A DNA stretch of 64,000 bases from Opeltia flavorubescens (taxonomy: Eukaryota; Ascomycota; Lecanoromycetes; Teloschistales; Teloschistaceae): positions 930,001 to 994,000 of the forward strand of contig KE546975.1 of NCBI GenBank assembly GCA_000442125.1. Direction: 5' to 3'. Shown here in pieces: positions 21,554-31,469 of the stretch. The position numbers and the translations under genes are program-made. The notes beneath the pieces were generated by a model, which was not told where the DNA came from, ran no database searches, and saw only the letters and a list, made by a program, of their open reading frames with translations. Each line of letters begins with the position of its first letter. Within the stretch, counting starts at the first letter, position 1.

Positions 21554-22987
21554 TTAATCCAAGGCAACTCCCCCCTCAGTCCCCAATAATGCATCCAGCG
21601 ATGGAGATCCCGATCCCGCCGACCCACTGCGCCCATTTGTGCTGATCGTCCCGTTGCTGTACCTTCCGCCAGTAGGATAAGGAATCCCACCCGTACTGCC
21701 GGTGCCTATTGTACCGATCGTGCCAATATCGCCGCCGTATGATGGAAAAGCATCGGAGGTTATTGAGGGAGAGGAGCCCATACTTGTCTCGCCACCATAT
21801 CCGCCCGCTGTCACCGTGATGGTAACGGAGACCGTCTCAGTGACCGTGACCGAGGACGGCTGGGGACAGCCGGCACCAGCGCCGGCACCGGAATCGCCCG
21901 AACCACTTGATCCATACCCTGATCCAACGCCTCCTGTTGCATAAGGCATTGAGCCCATACCAGTTCCACCGGCCGGATAGCCACCACTACCGCCGCTGCC
22001 GCTTGTTATGGGATAGGGAGGAATTTCGCCTCCACCCTGACCCGATCCGGATCCATACGATCCAGAGGACCCGCTACCATATCCGCTTGGAAGTGGGCCT
22101 GAAACCCCCGTGCCCATAGAACCTGTTCCGTAGCCTGAGGCCCCGGATCCCGATCCGCCGAAACCTGACCCTGACCCTCCAAAATTTGAGCTCCCAGAGC
22201 CCGAACCTTCGGAACCTGACCCACCGGAGCTTGACCCCAAGCCTGACGAACTGTTGCTTGAAATTCCACTTCCGTAAGATCCTGATCCTGATCCCGAGTC
22301 GCTGAACCCCGACCCTGATGAGCTATTACTGGATAATCCACCGCTGTAAGATCCTGCTCCTGAGCCTGAGACTTCGGAACCTGACCCACCAGAGCTTGAC
22401 CCCAAGCCTGACGAGCTGTTACTAGAAATTCCACTTCCGTAAGATCCTGATCCTGAGCCCGAGCTACTGAAACCCGACCCCGATGAGCTGTTACTGGAAA
22501 CTCCAACCCCCCCGTAAGTTCCTGAGCCGCTGGAGTCTGAGCCTGAGCCTGAGCTGCTGGAACCTGAGCCGCTGGAACCTGGACCGCTGGAGTCAAAGTT
22601 TGAGCCTGACGAGCTGTTACCAGAAATCCCACTCCCATAAGATCCTGATCCGGAGCCCGAATCGCTGAACCCTGACCCTGATGAGCTGTTGCTGGAAATT
22701 CCACTTCCGTAAGATCCTGTTCCTGTCTCAGAGCTACCAGTTCCCGAGCTGCCGGAGTTCACACCTGAGCCTCCAGGACTGGAACCTCCATAGTTCGAGT
22801 CTCCAGAACCCGAACCAGACGCACTGATAGTCGTCGTCATCGGGTATGAGTCTCCAGTCCCGTACGAACCTCCTCCATAGCCAGAGCCTGTTGTAATACA
22901 GCCAGATGTGTAGCACGCCGTCGCATTTGGATATGGATACATTGGCGAATCCGTGGTGGCGGGAATGCCACCTGTGCCTGTGGGCAT
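21554..22987 (-). CDS. Large Ser/Gly-repeat surface-type protein with VTVT motif, 5' end unresolved
   Basis: At least 477 residues in one frame from the Met at 22987. The frame stays open upstream to about 23210 without an ATG, so a 5' exon with a signal peptide is probably missing. A leucine-rich hydrophobic stretch at about 23400-23470 (-) is a candidate I could not splice in. After PNATACYTSGC come many imperfect units of the type YGSGISSNSSSGSGFS (about 90-300), then a Gly/Pro/Tyr region. CPQPSSVTVTETVSVTITVTAGGYGG lies near 385, and the tail SLDALLGTEGGVALD is non-hydrophobic. Composition predicts an O-glycosylated, disordered, secreted or wall protein. Family unknown. Confidence 0.7.
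   Translation of the reverse strand: MPTGTGGIPATTDSPMYPYPNATACYTSGCITTGSGYGGGSYGTGDSYPMTTTISASGSGSGDSNYGGSSPGGSGVNSGSSGTGSSETGTGSYGSGISSNSSSGSGFSDSGSGSGSYGSGISGNSSSGSNFDSSGPGSSGSGSSSSGSGSDSSGSGTYGGVGVSSNSSSGSGFSSSGSGSGSYGSGISSNSSSGLGSSSGGSGSEVSGSGAGSYSGGLSSNSSSGSGFSDSGSGSGSYGSGISSNSSSGLGSSSGGSGSEGSGSGSSNFGGSGSGFGGSGSGASGYGTGSMGTGVSGPLPSGYGSGSSGSYGSGSGQGGGEIPPYPITSGSGGSGGYPAGGTGMGSMPYATGGVGSGYGSSGSGDSGAGAGAGCPQPSSVTVTETVSVTITVTAGGYGGETSMGSSPSITSDAFPSYGGDIGTIGTIGTGSTGGIPYPTGGRYSNGTISTNGRSGSAGSGSPSLDALLGTEGGVALD
22180..22730 (-). repeat. Complex coding minisatellite, Ser/Gly
   Basis: Several copies of a roughly 100-120 nt unit encoding GSYGSGISSNSSSGSGF-like peptides, interspersed with 6-nt Ser-Gly runs. 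Units alternate between SGSGFSDS and SGLGSSSG versions, suggesting unequal exchange. Confidence 0.75.
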
Positions 22988-25091
22988 CGGATATCCGCCA
23001 TATGTAGGTAGAGGATTGGAGTCTACAGGAGCTGTACCGGCGGAATATGAACTTCCTGCACCCGAACTAGAGGTCCCCTTGCCATTTTCAGACTCATGCT
23101 TTTCTGGTTTGACTGGCAGGACATGGTTGCCTTCGGTGTTCCCGTACGCCCTGACGTTACCATACGTTCTCGGTCTTAACCTATTTGACTGGAATAGGTT
23201 CCAATGCGGTCGTCTTCGCCAATCATGTTAGCTTAGGTCTGCAGCTGGAAAAGAGGGTATCTTACGAAAGCACAGGTGAAGACAAAGAGAAGGCGAGAAT
23301 CAACAAGGAGACATGCATCCTGGAACTCTCGTGCTTGATACAAATAGCGTACAAGCACAGAGTTGACAGACAAGGACTCTTTTACGACATCCAATTGCAG
23401 CCAACGAATGAGAGGCTTGGCAAAGCAAAAGGAGAAACAGGAAGCGTAAAATTACGAAGGCCACAGGAAGCTGACTGAGTTTTATCACAGGTCAGCCATA
23501 AAAATCGAAACAAAGTCAATCCTTTGCGGGAAGAAGATCCATGTGGAGCCAACAGTAGTCAAAAAACAGAAGTATCAGGTCAAACAATGACGCGTCAGAG
23601 AAAGATGGGTAACCCTGGTGGGCCGGAGGTTATTGCCTGAACACTGCGTAAGACCACAGACTGTAGGATGAAGAAGACACGCCATGGTGGAGTCTGGCTA
23701 AAGAGCAAGCGGGATGGGCATCAGGCAATCATTCGGGCACAGCGAATGACGGCGCAAATGTTTCTGGATTAGCCGTCCGTGGTTTACGCGACTTTTAATA
23801 GTAAGAGGTATGAATAGCTGTGCGGTGTGAGGTAGAAACATCGCGTTTTTTGCGCATTTGGAGCATGAACGACGCTTGTTCTGAAGCGATGGAGTTGAGA
23901 CACGCCGCGCCAATAGCGGACATGATCTGTTGATGCGCAGTCATCCGTTCCGCAACCATGTTTCCGTTTCACGTTTCGGATCGTCTAATTTGGCTTGCAC
24001 ACAGATATTCTCCGCTCGCAATGAGACATGTCTGTTCTGTGCTCTCCGGATTCGTTGCGCGCCATCTTGAATTCATAGATTGTTGTGAGGATGGAATATA
24101 TCTGATTCTTGGCCTCGAAGAAACGTCTTCGCTAACTCGACAAATGGAAGTTAGGCATGATGGTAGAAGATACCCCCTCGCCTCTTGACGAAAGACTATA
24201 GCCGCCGACTATAGGCGATAAAATGGCTGATGAGGTATGACATAAATTCCGAATATCCTATGACGCATCGGCTGAGTCAGTATATCCATACACGAGATCC
24301 GTTCATGCTATTTGACCGAACAGCACTGCATTCGACCAATGCATTGACGATTGTGCTGTTGCGTAGGTGATACTCAATGTACTCGCGTTCCACGTCGACA
24401 AAACAATAGGTGCTTGATCTCGGTCACATTGACCAAGAGCCTAGGCCAACGAGTATCGTTGGTAGTTGCCTTGATATGAAGATGAAACCTTGCTTTCGTG
24501 ATCAAGGTTGGTCGGGTGGGACGGAATTCAACATTCGGAGCCTTGTTCAACGAAAGGGAAAAGGAGCTGCCAGCACGATCACTATGCCTTGCTCGTGCAG
24601 CTAGAGCTGGACGGTAATACCAAGATCTGTGACCCCAGAAGTATGTTTTCGGAGCATCTTCTAGAACACGTGGCTCTTCTGTAAATATGGAAATTAGCCT
24701 CTACTCAGCGTTCTAGAGCTGGANTCTTGATTTTTGTATTGGTGCAAGTTGGGTATTCAGAAAGTGAGAAGATTGGAATAAGCCGGATTTGTAGGCATAC
24801 ACCCAGCCCGAATATATTCATTTGAATATTTCAAACTCAAGCTTTTACTATGGCCCCGGCGAGCTCATCATTACAAATTGCAGACAGTTGGAAGGATATC
24901 ATTGACAAAACACACTGACCTGTGAAGGTGTCATACAGTGATCCGACGCAAATAGAACTGGCGTATGAGTCGGGGTCGGTTTTCGTTGTGAATATTTCGG
25001 CTAAAAGGTCATGGCCAGGATACAAGAAGGCAGTTGATTGCGTGGAAGTCATTCGGGCTACAACAGTCAACCAAGGTTTGGGCAAGATGAA
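22988..25091. other. Intergenic with the probable 5' exon(s) of the Ser/Gly gene
   Basis: 22988-23490 probably holds the unresolved 5' part of the leftward Ser/Gly gene. From about 23500 to 25091 I see only short frames, no domain and one undetermined base (24724). The rightmost part is the 3' flank of the Rrp7 gene. Confidence 0.45.
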
Positions 25092-26085
25092 TCAAATACA
25101 AAAGCCCACCTTAAATGTGCCCCGTCTTTCTTTCATCCTGTTGACCTTCTCTTTATCCGCTTCAAATCTCCTCATCAATTCAGCAGCCTTCGCCTTCTTC
25201 TTTTCTCTATGCTGGAATCTGTAGAAATCTTCCAAGCCCTGCCGCTTCTCCTTTTGTTTTAAAGCTACTGCTTGAGCCATATCCTGCCGAGCAGGGCCAT
25301 TTCTACCGCCCTTTGTGACCGTAATGAATCCATCCTCGTCTGGTATCTGCCGCTGCCGAGCTTGTAATCGTACTTGAGCGGCTTCTCGCGCAGCAAATTC
25401 GGTCATGTAATTGTTCACCGATTGAAGAAGCTCGGTTTTGTCCGGATACTGAAGTTTGTGATGATTCATATACCCTGCTTAATCAACAATGTGCCGCCGA
25501 ATTTGTAGTAAAGAACCTACGTGCAGATCCCAGTGCCGGTACCTTCTCTTCGAGCCCTTCGCCCCATATCACTGCCTTACCCGTTTTGGGTATTCTCCTT
25601 GCCGCTTTGTATGCAGCGTCCATGCTTGGTCGGTCGACAAAAACGACGACAGCGGTGAGACCATCTTTTCGTAACTCCCTGTCCCAGGTTGCTGGAAGCG
25701 CTGTACCTTCTAGATCTTCAATGGGCTCCGTCTCAGGGCCTCTCTTCCTCTTCCTGGCGAATCTCCCCTTGCTTGGCTTCGCTGCCACAATGTCTTCTTG
25801 CCTACTTATCCTCTTGCTGCCGGCAAAATTAACTTCTTCGATACGACCTTGAGGCAGACCTATTTGGGTAGAGAAGAGACTTTTGACGTGTAGCTCGGTA
25901 GAGTCGATTGGAACGTTGACAAGGAATAATGATCGTGCTGCATTTTGGGTAGGAAGCTTTGGTTCATGAGGTCGCAAGTAAAGGTAATGAGTCACAGATG
26001 AAGGATAGGATGGGAGTGGTGGTAAGGAGATTGGAAGTATGCTATAGCCAGATATCTCCAAAGGAATGTCGTTGGAGGGAGCCAT
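25092..26085 (-). CDS. rrp7: Rrp7-like ribosomal RNA-processing protein
   Basis: Nucleolar factor of the small-subunit processome (UTP-C/CURI module in yeast), needed for 40S maturation. Exons are 26085-25521 and 25474-25092, with a 46-nt GT-AG intron, giving 315 residues. The N-terminal part holds a divergent RRM-like fold starting with RSLFLVNVPIDSTELHVKSLF (about 51-71) and running to VVVFVDRPSMDAAYKA. The junction rebuilds GSARYMNHHKLQYP, matching the family's RYL-x-HH pattern. The C-terminal Rrp7 domain shows DEDGFITVTKGG and LEDFYRFQHREKKKAKAAELMRRFEADK, the family hallmark. A basic KRKRGPE segment lies in the RRM insertion. The call is firm; exact rRNA contacts are not visible. Confidence 0.93.
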
Positions 26086-26895
26086 GCTTTGTGATACGCA
26101 AGACTGAGCTCATTCTGCGATGGTGGCTTTGCCAAGCGACCAAGCAGAAGGATGTGTGAAATACGACCAAGTCCGACAAACTAGCGAGGATCCCGTCAAG
26201 TTACCCGGCACATCTTTTCCGTATATATTTGGCGGTTCCCTCCATCCTCCTTTTTCTTCTTTAGCTCTCTTTGCCTTTTGGCTTAGATCAAGTGTAGGCA
26301 AGTACACCCTTACGACATTCCGTCGCATGTTCTTCGGCTAACCATTTCCAGTATCTGTTCTTTTCAGTTTAATCTCTGAAATTTCACTACGGTGAAAATC
26401 AAAGATTGAATTTATTTTTGTCATTCGGATTTGGGCCTCTGTACTTGTATACGCCCTTATCCACTGTGTCACGAGGCTTACACTGCCCCTCGTTGATGCG
26501 AACACTCTTTCATCGATCATCTCGGCTTGTCCGAGATATTGAAGAAGAAGTCATCCTCATTGAATCCTATGTAATATGTTTTCGAGCCTCAACGTCAAAA
26601 AATTTCCCGACGTCACCTTTGTGTTCCACGTACCCCACTTGCATTAAGACAATTAATTTGGTCCCACCCAAAAACAGAGAATAGCCTATGATTGCCTACA
26701 TATCTTGATAACCTCAAATAATGACTGCTCACTTCCTAGCTCATCCGACTACAATTTTCAATCAATACGTCTCACTCGTGAGACATGACACAGACATGAA
26801 GCACCGAATTTCCTCCCTTCCCCCAATGCGCCCTACTCGCTTATTCAACCTTGCCGAAGAATATTTCCTCTCAATCATATCAGTAGACAATGACC
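26086..26895. other. Intergenic
   Basis: Promoter of the leftward Rrp7 gene and 3' flank of the next leftward gene. A leftward 72-codon frame (26110-26328) lies in the Rrp7 leader and could be an upstream ORF; nothing supports it as a gene. Confidence 0.45.
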
Positions 26896-28050
26896 TCATT
26901 CCCAGCGATATGCAACTGGTTGGAGGATCGGCAACGGAGACGCAGAGTATATACTTGATGATGCCTCAGCCTCCTGTGGGTGATAGCTCGGGGGACGCAT
27001 AGCAGGATGTTGAGCAAGATCGGGAGTGTCTCCTTCGCATTGGCGCAGAGACTGTCGGTCTATTCGTTGCCAGTGTATGAGGTCCGGGTCCGCACGCTTG
27101 GAAGGTCAGCATCACCGACTGGGGAATAGAATATCGGGTTGTTCAGCACTTACCACGCTCGATCGCCACACTCCGTACGCCGGAGGAGGAGGCTGTACCG
27201 GACTGTTACTATTGTTGCCATTACCAGTTCCGTGCAGACCCATTTCTTCATCTCTTGCTAGAATAATTGGAATTGGAGTTTGCGGCTGAGCCAGTTCCTC
27301 ATCGTCCGCTGGTCTAAGGACTCTCTTAACACGACGTTTTGTGCGGTCCCGAAGGCGGATACTCAGCATGCAGAGTCGAATCAAGAAATGGCAGAAGAGC
27401 ATAGTAACAAAGAGGATGAGGATTATCATGACGATGTGGACTGATTGGTCCGAAATCGACCCTGACACTGCCAGCGCGAGATCTAGACATTGTGTCAGCC
27501 AAAACCCGGACGACGCAGTAAGTGACTCACAAATAGTCAAAAGGAGGATCAGAAGAGATCCAGAGACCAACGATCCAATGATCTTGTACCTTATCTGCCT
27601 GTTCATGACGGTTGGTAAACAATACCGCTCCTCTTTCGACTTCTTCACAAGCGATGGCCCTTCCTGGCAAATAGAAAAGGAACCGCGCGATCGATGATCC
27701 ATCTGTGTCTCGAGCCTTGGATCGGGAGCGAGTGTCGATACTGGTCTGAATAAGGCTCCGCGATGGTGCCACAGTTCTTCTGTTTGGGGAGATCCCGGGC
27801 TCCCCAATGGCGATGAAATTGGATCGATGAGTGAGCGGGTTGAAGTGCGTGATCGAGACACTTGACCATCTCTTCTCAAACCGTCCTCTCCCGCTGCGAC
27901 ATTAGGACGATATGAATGCATGACCTTGGTCGTCATGTGAGGGGTGCCATAACGCTCCTTCGTGAGGACAGAATGACCGTGGAAGAACGCCGAGAATCTG
28001 ACTTGAGCTCGAGAGCAGAAGTCTTGGATCACTGTCGGCCGCTGCTCCAT
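26896..28050 (-). CDS. Fungal two-TM protein of unknown function
   Basis: I join exons 28050-27531, 27482-27154 and 27096-26896 into 349 residues. The first intron (48 nt) is in frame and without stops, so it could be missed. Removing it restores LLTIYLALAVSG. The second intron (57 nt) is needed to reach the typical tail VRADPDLIHWQR. Two membrane segments lie near 165-190 (IIGSLVSGSLLILLLTIYLAL) and 197-222 (VHIVMIILILFVTMLFCHFLI). They are followed by a basic stretch and PPPPAYGVWRSSVRADP. I recall the PPPAYGLWR-x-S-V-R-x-D-P block from many Pezizomycotina proteins without known function. The N-terminus is disordered; MTTKVMHSY at 27936 is an alternative start. Confidence 0.82.
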
Positions 28051-28880
28051 ACCATAAAGCGTCTGTGTAGGTATGGTGAAGGCCAATTGCTCGAACACAA
28101 GTGCAGATCAGCGTCTATCCACGCTGAGGAGCACGGGAAACAGAAGCTGCGGAGCTTGACGACGAGCGCAAGTCTAGAAGGAAATATGTTCAACATCTTT
28201 CTGTCGATCTGTTGACAGATCTGATACGGAAACAAGACTTTTCACGCGTACTGACTGTTTACGTGTTGCGTTTTTGAGTGGAGATCTGCTCCATCACAGA
28301 GATTGTGTTTGATTTCTACCTCACTGGGTTGTAACAATTCTCTGCTCGATGCTGAAACACGGAGACCGGTATAATGTGTCGAAATGCAGGTAAGGCTGCA
28401 GATTAATCATGAATGTCGATCACGACTACTTGTTGATCTGAATAGAACCCAATCATAAGGTAACGGGTGAGAAAAAAACGAAAGACATCTCATAGAAGTA
28501 TACATGGCAAGAAAAATGCATTCATTACAGTGGAACTATGACCCAAGGTCACAACTCTCATACAGTTGCTGCTCCAGGTATGAATCCGGCAACGATGCTT
28601 GGATTGGATTTTATCGCGAGCCTCTTCGGGCATATTCTACGCGTTATTTGCGAGATGACACCCCAGCATCGTGTGCTTGAAACGTCGAGATGTTTGAAAG
28701 ACCCCAATTGGGGTTAGCCGAGGCTAAACTTCCTGGATGTTCGACCAATCGCCTCGCTTATTGGCGACACGGCTAATACGCGACAAATTGTACGAGAATT
28801 CTGAAGCCAGATGCCAACTGGAAGCTGCCCACACCCGGCCGGTAAGAATCTCGTCCAAAGGGAATGCTCAATCATCGCTA
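28051..28880. other. Intergenic
   Basis: Promoter of the two-TM gene and 3' flank of the U5-40K gene (both leftward). I see nothing supported. Confidence 0.5.
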
Positions 28881-30198
28881 TCAGCTCCCTAACTCTCCTA
28901 GTATCAAATTCCGATCCGAGGAGCCAGAAACGACTGGGCCAATTAGCCACCGTATCTTGCAGCTCGATTGTCTTCACTTACTGATAGGCTCATTGCCTGG
29001 TGCAAAGCGCACATCGTTAACCGTCCCTCTGTGTCCTGGCAATTTGTACAGAAGCTTTGCACTTTGTGCGTCCAATATCACTGCGGTACCGTCACCACTC
29101 CCCGCGGCTATCTTGTCGCCTTTACTGTTCCAACTTGCTCGCACCAAGTTCTTCTCAAGCCCTGGCGGAGCACCAACATATGACTTGATTTGTCGGTCCA
29201 CTGGTGCGAATGGTCGTACGTCCCATGTACGTGCCGTTCCGTCATGTGAATACGATAGAAGGGTTTGTGTGTCTGGCGATGGTTGAAGAGAAGTGACTGT
29301 ATCCGTGTGTCCGCCCATGGTGTATATTACGCTGTGTTTCCGCATGTCCCACACCTTGATGTCATTGTCAATGCCTCCTGAATATAGTTCATTGCCAGCC
29401 TCGGCAAGCGCGATAGATGTAATGGGGAAATCGGTAGTAATGTCGTCGATCGAGCGCTTTTGTCTTGGATCCCAGATACAGATGTATCCATCATCTGAGC
29501 CGCTCACTAGAAGCTCTTCCCCACGCTTGCTGGCGTCCAGGCAATTGATAATTTCGTCATGCCCTTCGTGCCGTCTTATTCGCAATCCACTTTCCAAATC
29601 CCAACTAGCAACGGTTGCGTCTGCAGAAGCAGAGAACAATACTCTGGAGTCGCGTGACCATTGTAAGTCAAGTATTGCACCTCGGTGACCTGTGAGTATA
29701 CCAAAATTTTCACATTGACCATATGTTCTCCAAAGCACTGGTTTAGTTCATCAGCGAATTCAAATCTCAGCATCAAATCATCACCTACAGATAGACCTGT
29801 CCATGGAACCACTTGCAATCAATTGGCCTGCTGTGTCGAACCTCGTAGCAAATACCTCCCCAGAGTGCCCTACTCCCAGTCAACGCCAGCAAGCCAACCA
29901 TTCCGTGACTACCTTACCTGTCAATTCCATTATAGGGGCCTGGAGTCCACTAGTGCGTGGTACCTAAGCACCTCTCCATCAGCCTACTTTTTCCCAGTCC
30001 TTCGTTCAGCAAGTGTTGCCATCAGACCAGAAGCCTTTTTTGTACACTCACCGTTTGGACAAGAGCACCTCCTGCAGCATTACGATTGGATATAGTCACG
30101 GCATTCCCATCTGAAAGATCAATGTTGGACTTCTGCCGCTTCACCACCAGTTGGGATGATCCGAACGCGTTCGATGCGGGGCGCTTCTCTGCCGCCAT
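28881..30198 (-). CDS. spf38: U5 snRNP 40-kDa WD40 protein (SNRNP40/Spf38-like)
   Basis: WD40 spliceosome component of the U5 snRNP. Exons are 30198-30052, 29963-29918, 29869-29789, 29737-28982 and 28933-28881, giving 360 residues, close to human SNRNP40 (357). The N-terminus has the family segment FGSSQLVVKRQKS. Junctions restore QTVPRTSGLQAPIMELTGHSGEVFATRFD and GSMDRSILLWRTYGQCENFG. Seven WD repeats follow, with motifs such as GHRGAILDLQWS, SADATVASWDL, GSDDGYICIWD, GGIDNDIKVWD, SHDGTARTWDV and GHRGTVNDVRFAPGNEP. The last short exon gives IVSGSSDRNLILGELGS, the canonical end. Intron density is high at the 5' end. The gene diverges from bet3 across 342 bp. Confidence 0.95.
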
Positions 30199-30540
30199 TT
30201 TTGCTTTCGTGGACTGCAGATTTATAGATAGAAGGGAGACTGAGATTAACAAATACAAGCACTCAACAAGGAAATATTGAAGATTTGCTTGGTTTTCGGA
30301 AATGTCCTCCGGTAGCTAAGCTAGATATTCCGCGTAAGCGCAGCCGAGGCAGCCGCGAACATTGGAGCCGATGGACAGAATACGGCGTGCAAGGTTCTGG
30401 CCGGGCTCTCGGAAAGATGCTGCAGTTGACAACTTGGGTTTGAGCTTGCAAATGACGGCTTTCAAGTCGCAGTCTGAGCTCATCATGAGATGAACCATCA
30501 TCTGATGTAATACAAGTACTTGCCGATTCAGATCACAGCG
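30199..30540. promoter_or_regulatory. Shared divergent promoter, U5-40K / bet3
   Basis: Only 342 bp separate the start codons of two essential housekeeping genes on opposite strands. The interval must hold both promoters and both leaders. No clear TATA box is visible. Confidence 0.6.
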
Positions 30541-31469
30541 ATGGCCTCAAATAAAGTAGCCCGGGACGGTGAAAAGTGAGGATTGGCCAGATGTCTATGT
30601 ATAGAATGCTTACGCCTTTATAGGATCTGGAAGTAGGTTCATCGCCTTCTCCTTGTCCATATTCTGTCATCTATACCATCAACCTAATATCTCTCAGGAC
30701 AAACATCGACAAGGTCAATGCGGAGCTGGTAACGTTGACTTATGGTACCATGGTCGCTCAGCTTTGCTCCGACTTCAACAATAGGTACGACGAGGTCAAT
30801 AAGCAGCTGGATAAAATGGGCTACAACATCGGCATGCGCTTGATCGAAGACTTCTTTGCCAAATCCGGAGCCCAGAGATGCAGCAATCTCAAAGAAACGG
30901 CCGAGACCATATCGAAGGTGCTCTCCACATTATCTTTCCACATCCATGAAAAGCGATAGTTTGGAGTGAAACTAATTCTGAAGCAGCTTGGCTTCAAAAT
31001 GTTCCTTAACATCACCCCTACCGTAGCAAACTGGTCGGCAGACAACAAATCGTTTTCTCTGATATTCGATGAAAATCCGCTGGCCGATTTTGTTGAACTC
31101 CCAAATGATGGGCGAGCGCAAGATGAGCTTTGGTTCTCCAATATTTTCTGTGGCATTCTCCGAGGTGCATTAGAAATGGTAAGCTGAAATGTTTAATACG
31201 GTTTACGTCTTGATCGACAAATGTTACATGGCTCTCGACTGTACGGATAGACTGTAGTATCACGAAATCTGGGTCATCAGTACTTAAATCACCGGGCCAT
31301 ACAGCTCCGACGTTCACTCTTTCGTTACTCCAGCTGACCTGAATCAAAGGTACAAATGCAGGTTGAAGCTCATTATGTCAGCGACGTCCTCCGGGGTCAT
31401 GATACAACTGAATTGAGAATTACTCTATTAAGGTACATGGAGGACGAGATGCCACCGGACGACGAGTAA
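30541..31469 (+). CDS. bet3: TRAPP complex subunit Bet3
   Basis: Core subunit of TRAPP, a Rab/Ypt GEF and tethering complex in ER-Golgi traffic. I join five exons: 30541-30575, 30624-30632, 30698-30917, 30987-31178 and 31350-31469, giving 191 residues (yeast Bet3 is 193). Exon 2 is only 9 nt, yet it is required for the conserved [20 protein letters not shown]. Other landmarks are [25 protein letters not shown] (this Cys matches the acylated Cys68 of human TRAPPC3), [27 protein letters not shown] and the acidic end EDEMPPDDE. Intron 3 starts GTGCTC, a weak donor, and its acceptor could shift by 3 nt (extra Gln). All other junctions are consensus. Confidence 0.95.
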
